Assembly (NCBI GenBank): GCA_031285115.1
Contig: JAITWU010000052.1
Span: 1 to 14,910, forward strand
From: Azonexus sp.
GTDB taxonomy: Bacteria > Pseudomonadota > Gammaproteobacteria > Burkholderiales > Rhodocyclaceae
Direction: 5' to 3'
Length of the DNA: 14,910 nt
Part shown: piece by piece, positions 1 through 6,934 of the stretch
Layout: each line of letters opens with the position of its first letter
How positions within the stretch are numbered: position 1 is the first letter of the stretch
The notes under the pieces: model-generated
The model's input: the letters and a program-made list of their open reading frames with translations, nothing else
Databases searched by the model: none
Told to the model about the DNA's origin: nothing
Translations under genes and position numbers: made by a program

Positions 1-55
1 CCGCCCCCCGCCCTGTGGGGGTGGGGGTTGGGGGGGGGGGGGCGCGGCTCCGGCG
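1..55. repeat. G-tract / low-complexity left edge
   Basis: This stretch holds a C-rich segment followed by G-tracts of 5 (17-21), 5 (23-27) and 13 (30-42) bases. Such an arrangement could form a G-quadruplex or allow slippage. It lies just before the first ATG of the DUF3108 frame, and that frame stays open through it to the window edge, reading as proline/glycine codons. It could equally be a contig-end or homopolymer sequencing artefact. The run lengths should not be trusted without raw reads. Confidence 0.5.
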
Positions 56-913
56 ATGACTCCAGCCCCCTCTCCCTCTTTCCCTGGAGGGTTCGCCCTG
101 CATGGCTCACCCGTTCGGGCGGCGCAAAGCAGTGCTTTGCGAAACCCCGCCCTCACCCCACGAGGGGAGAGGGACGATCGCGCCGAGTTGGCTGACAGGC
201 AGGAGCGTCATATCGCCCTCCCTGATGCGGCTGACAACAGCATCGGCGAACCCGAAATCATCCTGCCGCCGTCGCAGCCGCCAGCGATGGCGTTGCCCGC
301 CAAAGGCGTGATCCGTTTTGCCATCACCAAAGAATCGCTCGGCTGGCGCATTGGCCGCGCCGAGTATCACTGGGAATTTGCCGATGACGGCAGTTATTTT
401 CTGCAAGCCGTGACTGAGACCAGCGGCATCGTCGCCTTCTTCAAACCCGTGCGGCTGGTGCTGGAGAGTCGCGGCCATCTCGTCGCGGGCGGTCTGCAAC
501 CCGATACTTTCCGCAGCCGCCGCGCGGGCGAGGCAGAAGAAGGCGCTGATTTCGACTGGCCGAACGGCGAATTAACCATGCTGCGCGATGGCCGCAAACA
601 TCGGCTGACTTTGGCGGCGCAGGATATTTTGTCATTGGCTTTCCAGTTGCCTTATCTCGGCCCCCTGGCCGACGGGGCCGGGCTGAGCGTCGCCACCGCC
701 CGCAAGTTCGAGTGGCAGCGGCTCGAATCGTTGGGCGAGGAGGAAATCGAACTGCCAGCGGGCCGCTTTCGCGCCCTGCGGATGCGGGCGATGGGCAACA
801 CCTCGACAGAAGTCTGGATCGCGCTGGATCACGGCAACTTGCCGGTTAAAATCCGCTTCACCGATAAAAAAGGCGACAGTTACGAGCAGGTCGCCACCGA
901 ATTAGGACTTTGA
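56..913 (+). CDS. DUF3108 domain protein, N-terminus doubtful or 5'-partial
   Basis: The C-terminal ~200 residues (from about residue 83, starting KGVIRFAITKESLGWRIGRA) look like a DUF3108 domain, a beta-rich envelope-associated family of unknown biochemical role. The segment TSTEVWIALDHGNLPVKIRF near the end is typical of the family. Betaproteobacterial members usually begin with a membrane anchor and a proline-rich linker. Here no hydrophobic anchor is visible, and residues ~5-41 are encoded by an inverted-repeat element (68-173) that looks inserted in frame. The linker ILPPSQPPAMALP follows. The frame is open upstream of the ATG at 56 to the window edge, so the true start may lie outside. 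An internal ATG at 287 would leave only the domain. The stop overlaps the next gene's ATG (TGATG), which supports an operon with the methyltransferase. The domain call is fairly sure. The start and intactness are not. Confidence 0.75.
   Translation: MTPAPSPSFPGGFALHGSPVRAAQSSALRNPALTPRGERDDRAELADRQERHIALPDAADNSIGEPEIILPPSQPPAMALPAKGVIRFAITKESLGWRIGRAEYHWEFADDGSYFLQAVTETSGIVAFFKPVRLVLESRGHLVAGGLQPDTFRSRRAGEAEEGADFDWPNGELTMLRDGRKHRLTLAAQDILSLAFQLPYLGPLADGAGLSVATARKFEWQRLESLGEEEIELPAGRFRALRMRAMGNTSTEVWIALDHGNLPVKIRFTDKKGDSYEQVATELGL
68..173. repeat. Palindromic element inside the DUF3108 frame
   Basis: The ends form an imperfect inverted repeat: CCCTCTCCCTC at 68-78 against GAGGGGAGAGGG at 162-173. 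The centre holds a near-perfect hairpin, CGCAAAGCAGTGCTTTGCG, at 123-141. The base composition and the style (CCCTCTCC ends, GCAAAGC tip) match the dispersed intergenic hairpin repeats of many high-GC proteobacteria, not a protein-coding segment. It is read in frame without a stop. That it is a dispersed mobile repeat is inference, because no second copy of this type occurs in the window. Confidence 0.6.
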
Positions 914-2175
914 TGAAAGCGCGTTTCACACCCGCCCTGTTTGCCCACGCCGAGGCCGTTTTGGGCCAGTTGCTTGATTTTGCCTACCCGGCGGATGCCG
1001 TGGTTTCGCGCTATTTCCGCGAGCACCGCGCGCTCGGCCATGCCGACCGGGCGTTTGTCGCCGAAACCGTCTTTGCCGTGCTGCGGCGCGGGCGCAGCGT
1101 GGAAGCGCGTTGCGCCGGGAAGCTCTCTGACCGCAAGCGGCTGATTGTGGCCTTGGCGATGGAGCGCGGCTGGGACGAGCCGGAACTCGCCCCGGTTTTG
1201 AAAGCGGGTGAAGCCGAATGGCTGCGGGCGGCGAAGAACATGGCGGTGAGCGAAATGCCGCCCGCCGTCCGCTGCGATTTGCCCGATTGGCTCTACGCCC
1301 GGCTGGCCGCGCAATATGGCGAGGACGAAACGGCGGCGCTCGCCGCCGCGTTGAACCAGCCCGCGCCGCTCGATTTGCGGGTCAACACCTTGAAAACCGA
1401 CCGCGACGCTGTGCTCGCCCGCTTTGCCGCCGACGGCATCGCCGCCCGACCGGGGGCGCTCTCGCCGCTCGCCGTGCGTCTCGCTGGCAAACCGGCGCTG
1501 GCTGGCTATCCGCTCTTTGTCGACGGGGCCATTGAGGTGCAGGACGAAGGCAGCCAGTTGCTCGGCTACCTGCTCGACCCGAAACGCGGCGAAATGGTGG
1601 TCGACTTTTGCGCCGGGGCGGGCGGCAAAACCCTGCAACTCGGCGCTTTGATGCGCAATACCGGGCGTTTGTACGCTTTTGACGTGGCCGAAAAACGGCT
1701 CGCCAAAATGAAGCCGCGTCTGGCGCGTTCCAGTTTGTCGAACGTGCATCCAGTTCGCATCGAGCATGAGCGCGACAGCAAAATCAAGCGGCTCGCGGGC
1801 AAAATCGACCGCGTGCTGGTCGATGCGCCGTGTTCCGGCCTCGGCACGCTGCGCCGCAATCCCGATCTCAAATGGCGGCAGAGCGAAAATTCCGTGGCTG
1901 AACTGGCCGCCAAACAGGCGCTCATTCTGGCGGCGGCGGCCAAACTGGTGAAGCCCGGCGGGCGCGTGGTTTATGCGACATGCAGTTTGCTCCATGAAGA
2001 AAACGCGGCGATCGTGGATGCCTTTCTCGCCGCCCATCCTGAATTTACGCTGCTGCCCGCCAGCGCCATCCTCGCCCGCCACGGCATCGCGCTGGAAGGC
2101 GACCTGCTGCAACTCCTGCCCCATCGTCATCACACCGACGGTTTCTTCGCCGCCGCCCTGGAGCGCCAAGCATGA
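913..2175 (+). CDS. RsmB/NOP-family RNA (cytosine-C5) methyltransferase
   Basis: This predicted protein of 420 aa transfers a methyl group from S-adenosylmethionine to cytosine C5 in RNA, probably rRNA. An N-terminal helical region (about 1-140, NusB-like position) precedes the Rossmann methyltransferase domain. Visible motifs are the lead-in VQDEGSQL (209-216), SAM-binding motif I DFCAGAGGKT (231-240), motif IV DAPCSG (304-309) with C307, and motif VI YATCS (354-358) with catalytic C357. The 50-residue spacing of the two cysteines matches E. coli RsmB. The ATG at 913 is chosen over the TTG at 910 because it overlaps the preceding stop as TGATG, which suggests translational coupling. The stop overlaps the mscS-like start as ATGA. 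The family is certain. Whether it is the orthologue of RsmB or a paralogue with another target is open, so no symbol is given. Confidence 0.92.
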   Translation: MKARFTPALFAHAEAVLGQLLDFAYPADAVVSRYFREHRALGHADRAFVAETVFAVLRRGRSVEARCAGKLSDRKRLIVALAMERGWDEPELAPVLKAGEAEWLRAAKNMAVSEMPPAVRCDLPDWLYARLAAQYGEDETAALAAALNQPAPLDLRVNTLKTDRDAVLARFAADGIAARPGALSPLAVRLAGKPALAGYPLFVDGAIEVQDEGSQLLGYLLDPKRGEMVVDFCAGAGGKTLQLGALMRNTGRLYAFDVAEKRLAKMKPRLARSSLSNVHPVRIEHERDSKIKRLAGKIDRVLVDAPCSGLGTLRRNPDLKWRQSENSVAELAAKQALILAAAAKLVKPGGRVVYATCSLLHEENAAIVDAFLAAHPEFTLLPASAILARHGIALEGDLLQLLPHRHHTDGFFAAALERQA

Positions 2176-3476
2176 ACCAGAACGAAGCCCTGACGCAGCT
2201 AAAAAATCTGTGGGAGGACATGCACGGGCCGGATTTCATCTGGCAGGTAGTGGCGCTCGCCGTTTGCCTCGGCCTTGCCCTGCTGTTCTCGAACTGGTGG
2301 GAAAAGCGCCTCAAAGAGAGCGCGGCGGGCTTGGGCAAAAATAACGCCCGGCTCGGCTACGTCAGCACTCGCCTCGCCTTTCCGCTCACCGGCCTGTTGC
2401 TTACCGGGCTGGCTTTGCCGCTCCTCGCGCCGTTCATCAAGGTCAATCTCCTCAAGCTGGCGGTGCCGCTGTTTACCTCGCTGGCCCTGGTGCGGGTCAT
2501 CATTTTTGTGCTCTACAGCTCTTTCCCCAAGGCCCGCTGGCTGGCCCCGTGGGGACGCATCATTTCGACCGTGATCTGGTTCTGGCTGGCGCTTTACATC
2601 ACCGATCTCGCGCCTTTTGTCATCGACGCGCTGGCGAGCGTGCAATTTTCCCTCGGCCACCAGCAGATGAATCTGTGGATGGTGCTGCATGGCGCTCTCA
2701 CCGTCCTGCTGACCATCATTGCCGCGCTGTGGGTCGCCGGGTTGATCGAAAATCGCCTGATGCGCATGGCGCAGGTCGACCTCAATCTGCGCACGGTGGC
2801 CGTCCGTTTCACCAAGACGTTGCTAACCTTGCTCGCCATCCTCATCAGTCTGCCGCTGGTCGGCATCGACATCACGGCTTTTTCGGTCTTTACCGGGGCG
2901 CTCGGCGTCGGCCTCGGCTTTGGCTTGCAGAAAATCGCCAGCAGCTATGTGTCGGGCTTCATCATTTTGCTCGACCGCTCCATCCGCATCGGCAACATCA
3001 TCCAGATCGACGACAGCGCAGGCGAAAAGAGCATCGGCGAAGTCAGCAAAATCACCACCCGCTACACCGTGCTCAAACACGCGGGCGGCACCGAATTCAT
3101 CGTCCCCAACGAAATACTGATTAGCAGCACGGTGCAAAACCAGACCTATTCCAACACCCGGCTGCGTCTTGCCACCACCATCGGCGTTGCTTACGACAGC
3201 GACCTCGATCTCGTCAGCCGCCTCATGATCGAAGCCGCCAAAACCCAGCCGCGCGTCCTCGCCGAGCCGCCGCCGCGCGTCGCGCTGACGCAGTTTGCCG
3301 ACAGCGCCATCAATCTCGAACTCGGCTTCTGGATCGACGACCCGGTCAACGGCAAGGGCAATATCCTGTCCGACATCAATTTCACCATCTGGCGCGCCTT
3401 CAAGGCCAATGGCGTGGAAATTCCCTTCCCGCAGCGCGAGGTGCGCATACTCAACGGCAACACTCAGGCCGCTTGA
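2172..3476 (+). CDS. MscS-family mechanosensitive ion channel
   Basis: This 434-aa inner-membrane protein is expected to open under membrane tension and release small solutes during hypo-osmotic shock. Hydrophobic segments lie near residues 23-41, 68-90, 94-116, 130-150 and 168-192. The pore helix region (about 217-266) carries the glycine/alanine-rich signature FTGALGVGLGFGLQKIASSY. A beta-domain follows (RSIRIGNIIQID, about 269-280), then the cytoplasmic alpha/beta domain ending in the family hallmark IPFPQREVRI (417-426). It is longer than E. coli MscS (286 aa) because of extra N-terminal membrane helices, as in larger MscS paralogues. The start ATG overlaps the methyltransferase stop by 4 nt (ATGA), so it is probably translated from the same mRNA. 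Confidence 0.94.
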   Translation: MNQNEALTQLKNLWEDMHGPDFIWQVVALAVCLGLALLFSNWWEKRLKESAAGLGKNNARLGYVSTRLAFPLTGLLLTGLALPLLAPFIKVNLLKLAVPLFTSLALVRVIIFVLYSSFPKARWLAPWGRIISTVIWFWLALYITDLAPFVIDALASVQFSLGHQQMNLWMVLHGALTVLLTIIAALWVAGLIENRLMRMAQVDLNLRTVAVRFTKTLLTLLAILISLPLVGIDITAFSVFTGALGVGLGFGLQKIASSYVSGFIILLDRSIRIGNIIQIDDSAGEKSIGEVSKITTRYTVLKHAGGTEFIVPNEILISSTVQNQTYSNTRLRLATTIGVAYDSDLDLVSRLMIEAAKTQPRVLAEPPPRVALTQFADSAINLELGFWIDDPVNGKGNILSDINFTIWRAFKANGVEIPFPQREVRILNGNTQAA

Positions 3477-3514
3477 GGCGGCTTGCTGGCAATCACCAAC
3501 AGGAACCCCCGGCC

Positions 3515-4204
3515 ATGAACCACCTCGAACACCACCGCCTGCATCGCAGCAACTGGCTGCGCGCCGCCGTGCTCGGCGCCAACGATGGCATCGTCTCGAC
3601 CGCCTCCTTGCTGATCGGCGTGGCGGCAGCGGGCAGCGGCAAGGAGGCGATCATTCTGGCTGGCGTCGCGGCGCTGGTCGCCGGGGCGATGTCGATGGCG
3701 GCGGGCGAATACGTCTCCGTCAGTTCACAGGCCGACATCGAGGCGGCGGACATCGCCATGGAGCGCGCCGCCCTGCGCGACCATCCGCAAGAGGAATTTG
3801 CCGAACTGCGCGACATCTACATCAGCCGGGGATTGAGCCGCGATCTGGCCACCGAGGTCACACGTCAACTCATGGCGCACAACGCTCTCGAAGCCCATAC
3901 CCGCGACGAAATCGGCATTACCGCATCTGGCAAGGCGCGGCCCTTGCAGGCGGCGCTGGCTTCCGCCATCGCTTTCATCGCTGGCGCGGTGTTGCCGCTG
4001 CTGACCGCCCTGTTGTTGCCGCTCGCTGCGATGCAATGGGGACTGGCGGTCACTTCACTGGTCTTTCTGGCGCTGTTGGGCGCCGTGGCCGCCAAGAGCG
4101 GCGGCGCCTCGATGCTGAAAGGCGCGCTGCGCATCTGTTTCTGGAGCGCCCTGGCAATGATATGCAGCGCCTTGGTCGGACGGCTTTTTGAGGTGGCGGT
4201 TTAG
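3515..4204 (+). CDS. VIT1/CCC1-family transporter (Fe/Mn type)
   Basis: This 229-aa integral membrane protein belongs to the vacuolar iron transporter family, whose members move ferrous iron or manganese out of the cytoplasm, usually by H+ exchange. The N-terminal signature NWLRAAVLGANDGIVSTASL (13-32) and GAMSMAAGEYVSVSSQ (57-72) are diagnostic. A charged, glutamate-rich cytoplasmic stretch (about 72-138) is the likely metal-binding region. Three further hydrophobic segments lie at about 146-172, 176-194 and 206-222. The ATG at 3515 follows AGGAA (3501-3505) at a good distance. A TTG 42 nt upstream is in frame but adds an unconserved-looking tail. It sits 38 nt after the mscS-like stop and may share its transcript. 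The substrate metal cannot be read from sequence alone. Confidence 0.92.
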   Translation: MNHLEHHRLHRSNWLRAAVLGANDGIVSTASLLIGVAAAGSGKEAIILAGVAALVAGAMSMAAGEYVSVSSQADIEAADIAMERAALRDHPQEEFAELRDIYISRGLSRDLATEVTRQLMAHNALEAHTRDEIGITASGKARPLQAALASAIAFIAGAVLPLLTALLLPLAAMQWGLAVTSLVFLALLGAVAAKSGGASMLKGALRICFWSALAMICSALVGRLFEVAV

Positions 4205-4209
4205 GGGTT

Positions 4210-4312
4210 ATTCCATTTCCAGATCAAACGATTACTTTGTCGACTTCGCTTGACGTGCGACAGCACTGTCTGCGCTTCGTCTTCGCGTACTCGCTTGATC
4301 TGAAAATGGAAT
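4210..4312. repeat. 103-bp inverted-repeat element after the VIT gene
   Basis: The outer arms ATTCCATTTCCAGATCAA (4210-4227) and TTGATCTGAAAATGGAAT (4295-4312) are inverted copies with one mismatch over 18 bp. A small hairpin, GACAG-CA-CTGTC (4259-4270), sits near the centre. The element starts 5 bp after the VIT stop codon in a convergent gap. It may be a short MITE-like repeat, and folded in RNA it could also stabilise or end the VIT transcript, though no T-tract follows. No target-site duplication is obvious. Confidence 0.6.
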
Positions 4313-4329
4313 GAGGCTTGTCGGCGGCG

Positions 4330-4352
4330 AAAAAAAACCGCCTCGCGGGCGG
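4330..4352 (-). terminator. Rho-independent terminator, minus strand
   Basis: Read on the minus strand, the stem CCGCC-CGCGA-GGCGG (4352-4338) is followed at once by eight T residues (4337-4330). This is a textbook intrinsic terminator. It lies 15 nt past the stop of the small minus-strand ORF at 4368-4547 and supports transcription of that stretch. Confidence 0.8.
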
Positions 4353-4367
4353 GATGACTGGAGCGGG

Positions 4368-4547
4368 TCAGTGTTTTTGCCGTTTGCGCCACCACAGGCG
4401 GGCAGTGAGGATGATTGCGCCAGCAAAAACACCGGCCAGCAGGGCCTTGAGCGGTTCGGCGTTACCGCGGGCCAGCCAGTCGAAACCGGCGACGCCAACG
4501 AATACGCCAATGCTTTCTCTGACCGGCAGATCGTCAGCGAGCGACAT
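4368..4547 (-). CDS. Small hypothetical membrane protein (59 aa)
   Basis: The frame begins MSLADDLPVRESIGVFVGVA and ends with a hydrophobic helix (ALLAGVFAGAIILTARLWW, about residues 35-53) and a basic tail, RKRQKH. This is the layout of a small single-pass inner-membrane protein. I do not recognise a family. A strong intrinsic terminator follows 15 nt after the stop. The start is uncertain: no good ribosome-binding site precedes the ATG, but the ATG overlaps the end of another short frame by 14 nt, so translation could be coupled. Alternatively the two frames are one gene broken by a single-base indel. Product function is unknown. Confidence 0.45.
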   Translation of the reverse strand: MSLADDLPVRESIGVFVGVAGFDWLARGNAEPLKALLAGVFAGAIILTARLWWRKRQKH

Positions 4548-4653
4548 GACGGTTTTGGCCAGGGAGGATGACGACCGGGGCGGGTTGTGGCCGTTGTGGC
4601 ATCAGACCGAACAGGTAGAGGCGGGCAGCTTGCAGAAATTCCTGGATGTTCAT
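4534..4653 (-). CDS. Short hypothetical ORF (39 aa), possibly N-terminal half of a broken gene
   Basis: The frame starts MNIQEFLQAARLYLFGLM, a plausible amphipathic/hydrophobic N-terminus, then becomes proline-rich (PQRPQPAPVVILP) and stops in frame. Its last 14 nt overlap the start of the 59-aa frame, which is in a different phase. The pair may be two tiny coupled genes, or one ~95-aa gene interrupted by a natural or sequencing frameshift near 4540-4600. Upstream on the minus strand a TAGAAT hexamer (4700-4695) could be a -10 element, but its -35 is poor. No family recognised. Confidence 0.3.
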   Translation of the reverse strand: MNIQEFLQAARLYLFGLMPQRPQPAPVVILPGQNRHVAR

Positions 4654-4729
4654 GGCGGTCTATTGGTAGCGATATTGTTTCGGGGTAAAACTGCATTCTA
4701 GGAACGCGCCATGCCGGGGTCTGTTGCTC

Positions 4730-4753
4730 GCGCGTACCGCTGGCGTAACGCGC
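4730..4753. repeat. Inverted repeat upstream of the small minus-strand ORFs
   Basis: GCGCGTACCGC (4730-4740) and GCGTAACGCGC (4743-4753) are inverted copies matching at 9 of 11 positions, separated by 2 bp. The site lies between the kinase stop and the small ORFs. It could be an operator for the small ORFs or an RNA hairpin. No regulator can be assigned. Confidence 0.35.
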
Positions 4754-4781
4754 AATGATCGTTTGTGGCGCTTTGTAACAA

Positions 4782-4796
4782 AGGCCGAAAAGGCCT
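4782..4796 (-). terminator. Weak candidate terminator at the kinase 3' end
   Basis: On the minus strand AGGCC-TTTTC-GGCCT forms a 5-bp stem overlapping the kinase stop codon, followed by TTGTTAC, a poor T-tract. It may partly terminate the two-component operon, or let some transcription read into the small ORFs downstream. Confidence 0.35.
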
Positions 4797-6240
4797 ACTG
4801 GTGGGCATTCCAGCTCAGGATGAAGCGCGCTCCGCCAAGGGGCGAGGCAGCGGCGGTGGCCGTGCCGCCATGCAGTTCGAGCACCCGCCGGACGATCGCC
4901 AGACCGAGGCCGTAGCCGCCGGTGGAACGATCGCGCGAGCGGTCGAGACGGGCGAAAGCGGTAAAAACGCGCTCGCGTTCTTCCGGCGGAATGCCGATGC
5001 CGTCATCATCGACCAGAATCTGAATGCGCTCGCCATCCTGTTCGGCGCTGACCTGGATTTTCTCGCGGGTGTACTTGAAGGCATTGCGCAGGATGTTGCT
5101 GACGGCATAAGGCATGAGCTTGCGGTCGAGGTCGACATGGAGTTCCGGCGGCAAGCGGCTGGTATCTACCGCGACAGCAAGCTCCCGCCCGAGGAGCCGC
5201 ATGGATTGGACCTGATCAATCAGCCAGTCGGCAAAGGGAACGCTGGAAAGCTGGATTTCCGGCGCTTCGCGCTCGAAGCGGGCGTAGGTCAGGCTGGTGT
5301 CGATCAGGCGGTCGAGTTCGTCGAGGTCGCTCTCCATCATCGCCCACAAGCGTTGCCGCTCGCTTAGTTGCGTCGCCTCGGCGAGCATTTCGAGGGCGAA
5401 GCGCATCCGCGCAATCGGCGTGCGCAATTCATGCGAAATGCTGCTGGAGAGTTCGCGGTGCGTCGCCAGCAGGCGCTGTATTCGTTCGGCCATGCTGTTC
5501 ATGGTGTCGGCCAGGGGCGAGAACAGTTGACTGCGCGCCGACGGCGAACGGGCGCCAAAATTGCCATCGCCAAGATCGCGGGCGGTCTGGCGGATGGATT
5601 CCAGATCGCGCCAGACCGGGCGCACCCAGAACCATAGAACGATGCCGAAAATCAGCCCGATCAGGCTCCAGGTCAAAAGGCGCAGACGGATTTCCAGCGG
5701 CAGACGCTCGGTTTGCTCAAGATTGTGGCTGGCCGCCAGGGGGCCGACCACCAGGATTTTGCTGCTGTTGCCGAGACGGTGATACATGATGTCGCCGTCA
5801 TGGTCGATGGCGATGTCGCCAGCGTCGAGCTTGATGACTTGCTCCGGCTTGAGGGATTGATCGAGCGTCATGCGTTCGACGATATTGAGCTTGTAGGAGA
5901 ATTTTTGATCGAGTTGTTCGATGGTCGCTTCCCAGACATGGCGCGGGTGGCGGAACAGTTCATCCTCGATCAGCGTGATCGTGCCGCGCATGAAACGGCG
6001 GGCGTAATCATCGGTAATGCCGCGCTGCGCCGTTGAAATGACAAAATCAGCCGTAAAGGCGATGGCGACGAAAGAACCCATCGCCAGCAGATAGAAGTTG
6101 AAAAACAGCCGCGAGAGGCTGTAACGTCCGCCACGCCAGCGCGGCAGGGCGACGCGAAAAAAGGCGCGGGCAAGGCCCTGGGCGCGTTCCGGCTGACTTT
6201 GCTGGTGCTTGTCCGCCGCGCCCGGCTCAGTTCCAGTCAT
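4795..6240 (-). CDS. Sensor histidine kinase, RstB-like
   Basis: This 481-aa membrane kinase would sense an envelope signal and phosphorylate the adjacent regulator. A cytoplasmic N-terminus (1-40) precedes TM1 (about 45-70). A periplasmic sensor region (about 71-188) is followed by TM2 (about 189-208) and a HAMP linker (about 207-260). The H-box is SISHELRTPIARMRFALEML with H270. The N-box NILRNAFKYT (382-391), the G1 box DDDGIGIP (411-418), the F-box and the G2 box GGYGLGLAIV (441-450) are all present, so it should be catalytically active. The ATG at 6240 is chosen, not an upstream ATG at 6411, because it overlaps the regulator's stop by 14 nt and removes a 57-residue shadow of the regulator gene. 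The H-box region and partner resemble the RstB/RstA pair. The signal is unknown. Confidence 0.93.
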   Translation of the reverse strand: MTGTEPGAADKHQQSQPERAQGLARAFFRVALPRWRGGRYSLSRLFFNFYLLAMGSFVAIAFTADFVISTAQRGITDDYARRFMRGTITLIEDELFRHPRHVWEATIEQLDQKFSYKLNIVERMTLDQSLKPEQVIKLDAGDIAIDHDGDIMYHRLGNSSKILVVGPLAASHNLEQTERLPLEIRLRLLTWSLIGLIFGIVLWFWVRPVWRDLESIRQTARDLGDGNFGARSPSARSQLFSPLADTMNSMAERIQRLLATHRELSSSISHELRTPIARMRFALEMLAEATQLSERQRLWAMMESDLDELDRLIDTSLTYARFEREAPEIQLSSVPFADWLIDQVQSMRLLGRELAVAVDTSRLPPELHVDLDRKLMPYAVSNILRNAFKYTREKIQVSAEQDGERIQILVDDDGIGIPPEERERVFTAFARLDRSRDRSTGGYGLGLAIVRRVLELHGGTATAAASPLGGARFILSWNAHQ

Positions 6241-6928
6241 GTTTGCTGAACAGATAGCCCTTGCCGCGAACGGTCTTGATCCGGGTCGGATTTTCCGGAT
6301 CGTCATTGAGCTTTCTGCGCAGACGCGAAATGCGGGCGTCGATCGAGCGATCCAGCCCGTCGAAGCCGATGCCGCGCAATTCCTGCAACAAATCGTCGCG
6401 CGACAGCACATTGCCAGCGTGGCTGGCGAGCAGCCAGAGCAGATCGAATTCAGCCGTGGTCAGGTCGATGCCGGTGTCGCCAAGACTGGCGGTGCGCGTC
6501 GCCTGACTGATGCGGAACTGGCCGAAGGCCAGCGATTCGGCGTCGCCGCTGTGGTCGTCAGCCGCTGGCAGACGGCGCAACAGGGCTTTAATGCGCGCCA
6601 GCAACACACGCGGCTGCACCGGCTTGGCGATGTAATCGTCAGCGCCCATCTCAAGGCCGAGAATCTGGTCGAAATCTTCATCACGAGCAGTCAGCATGAG
6701 AATCACGCCCCGGTACTGCGGACGCACCGAGCGGCAGACTTCAAAGCCATCCTTGCCCGGCAGCATCACGTCAAGAATGACGAGATCGGGTTGTTCCGCC
6801 AGAATGCGCGCTTCGGCGCTGTCGCCGCGCGGCTCGATGGCCACTTCAAAATCATTCTTGGCCAGATACTCGGCAGTCAGTTCAGCCAGCCGGGCATCAT
6901 CTTCGACGAGTAGGATACGAGTATTCAT
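6227..6928 (-). CDS. Response regulator, OmpR/RstA-like
   Basis: This 233-aa DNA-binding response regulator has an N-terminal receiver domain (1-~120) with the acidic pocket E9/D10/D11, phospho-acceptor D53 in LVILDVMLPGKDG, switch T80 and K102 in ADDYIAKP. A C-terminal winged-helix domain (about 130-230) ends in IDARISRLRRKL and RIKTVRGKGYLF, as in the OmpR/PhoB class. The segments AEYLAKNDFEVAIEPRGD and QILGLEMGADDYIAKPVQP are close to RstA of enterobacteria. It is the first gene of a two-gene operon with the kinase, overlapping it by 14 nt. Upstream palindromes at 6968-7004 are candidate autoregulatory sites. Confidence 0.94.
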   Translation of the reverse strand: MNTRILLVEDDARLAELTAEYLAKNDFEVAIEPRGDSAEARILAEQPDLVILDVMLPGKDGFEVCRSVRPQYRGVILMLTARDEDFDQILGLEMGADDYIAKPVQPRVLLARIKALLRRLPAADDHSGDAESLAFGQFRISQATRTASLGDTGIDLTTAEFDLLWLLASHAGNVLSRDDLLQELRGIGFDGLDRSIDARISRLRRKLNDDPENPTRIKTVRGKGYLFSKHDWN

Positions 6929-6934
6929 CCGCGC

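Noticed and set aside
880..2169. 429-aa open frame on the minus strand opposite the RNA methyltransferase gene
   Set aside because: It is the antisense shadow of a strongly conserved gene in high-GC DNA. The translation is rich in R, G, H and Q with no domain or hydrophobic pattern.
3473..3514. TTG start for the VIT-family gene overlapping the mscS-like stop
   Set aside because: The ATG at 3515 has AGGAA at a proper distance and begins the typical family N-terminus. The 14 extra residues look unconserved.
4232..4696. 154-aa minus-strand frame overlapping the small ORFs
   Set aside because: It runs through the terminator and the inverted-repeat element, so it cannot be one real coding unit. 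The translation is S/P/R-rich. The 59-aa frame in another phase has a clear membrane helix and a terminator right behind it.
6241..6411. Upstream extension of the kinase to an ATG at 6411
   Set aside because: The extra 57 residues are an out-of-phase shadow of the response regulator's DNA-binding domain. The ATG at 6240 fits the operon overlap.
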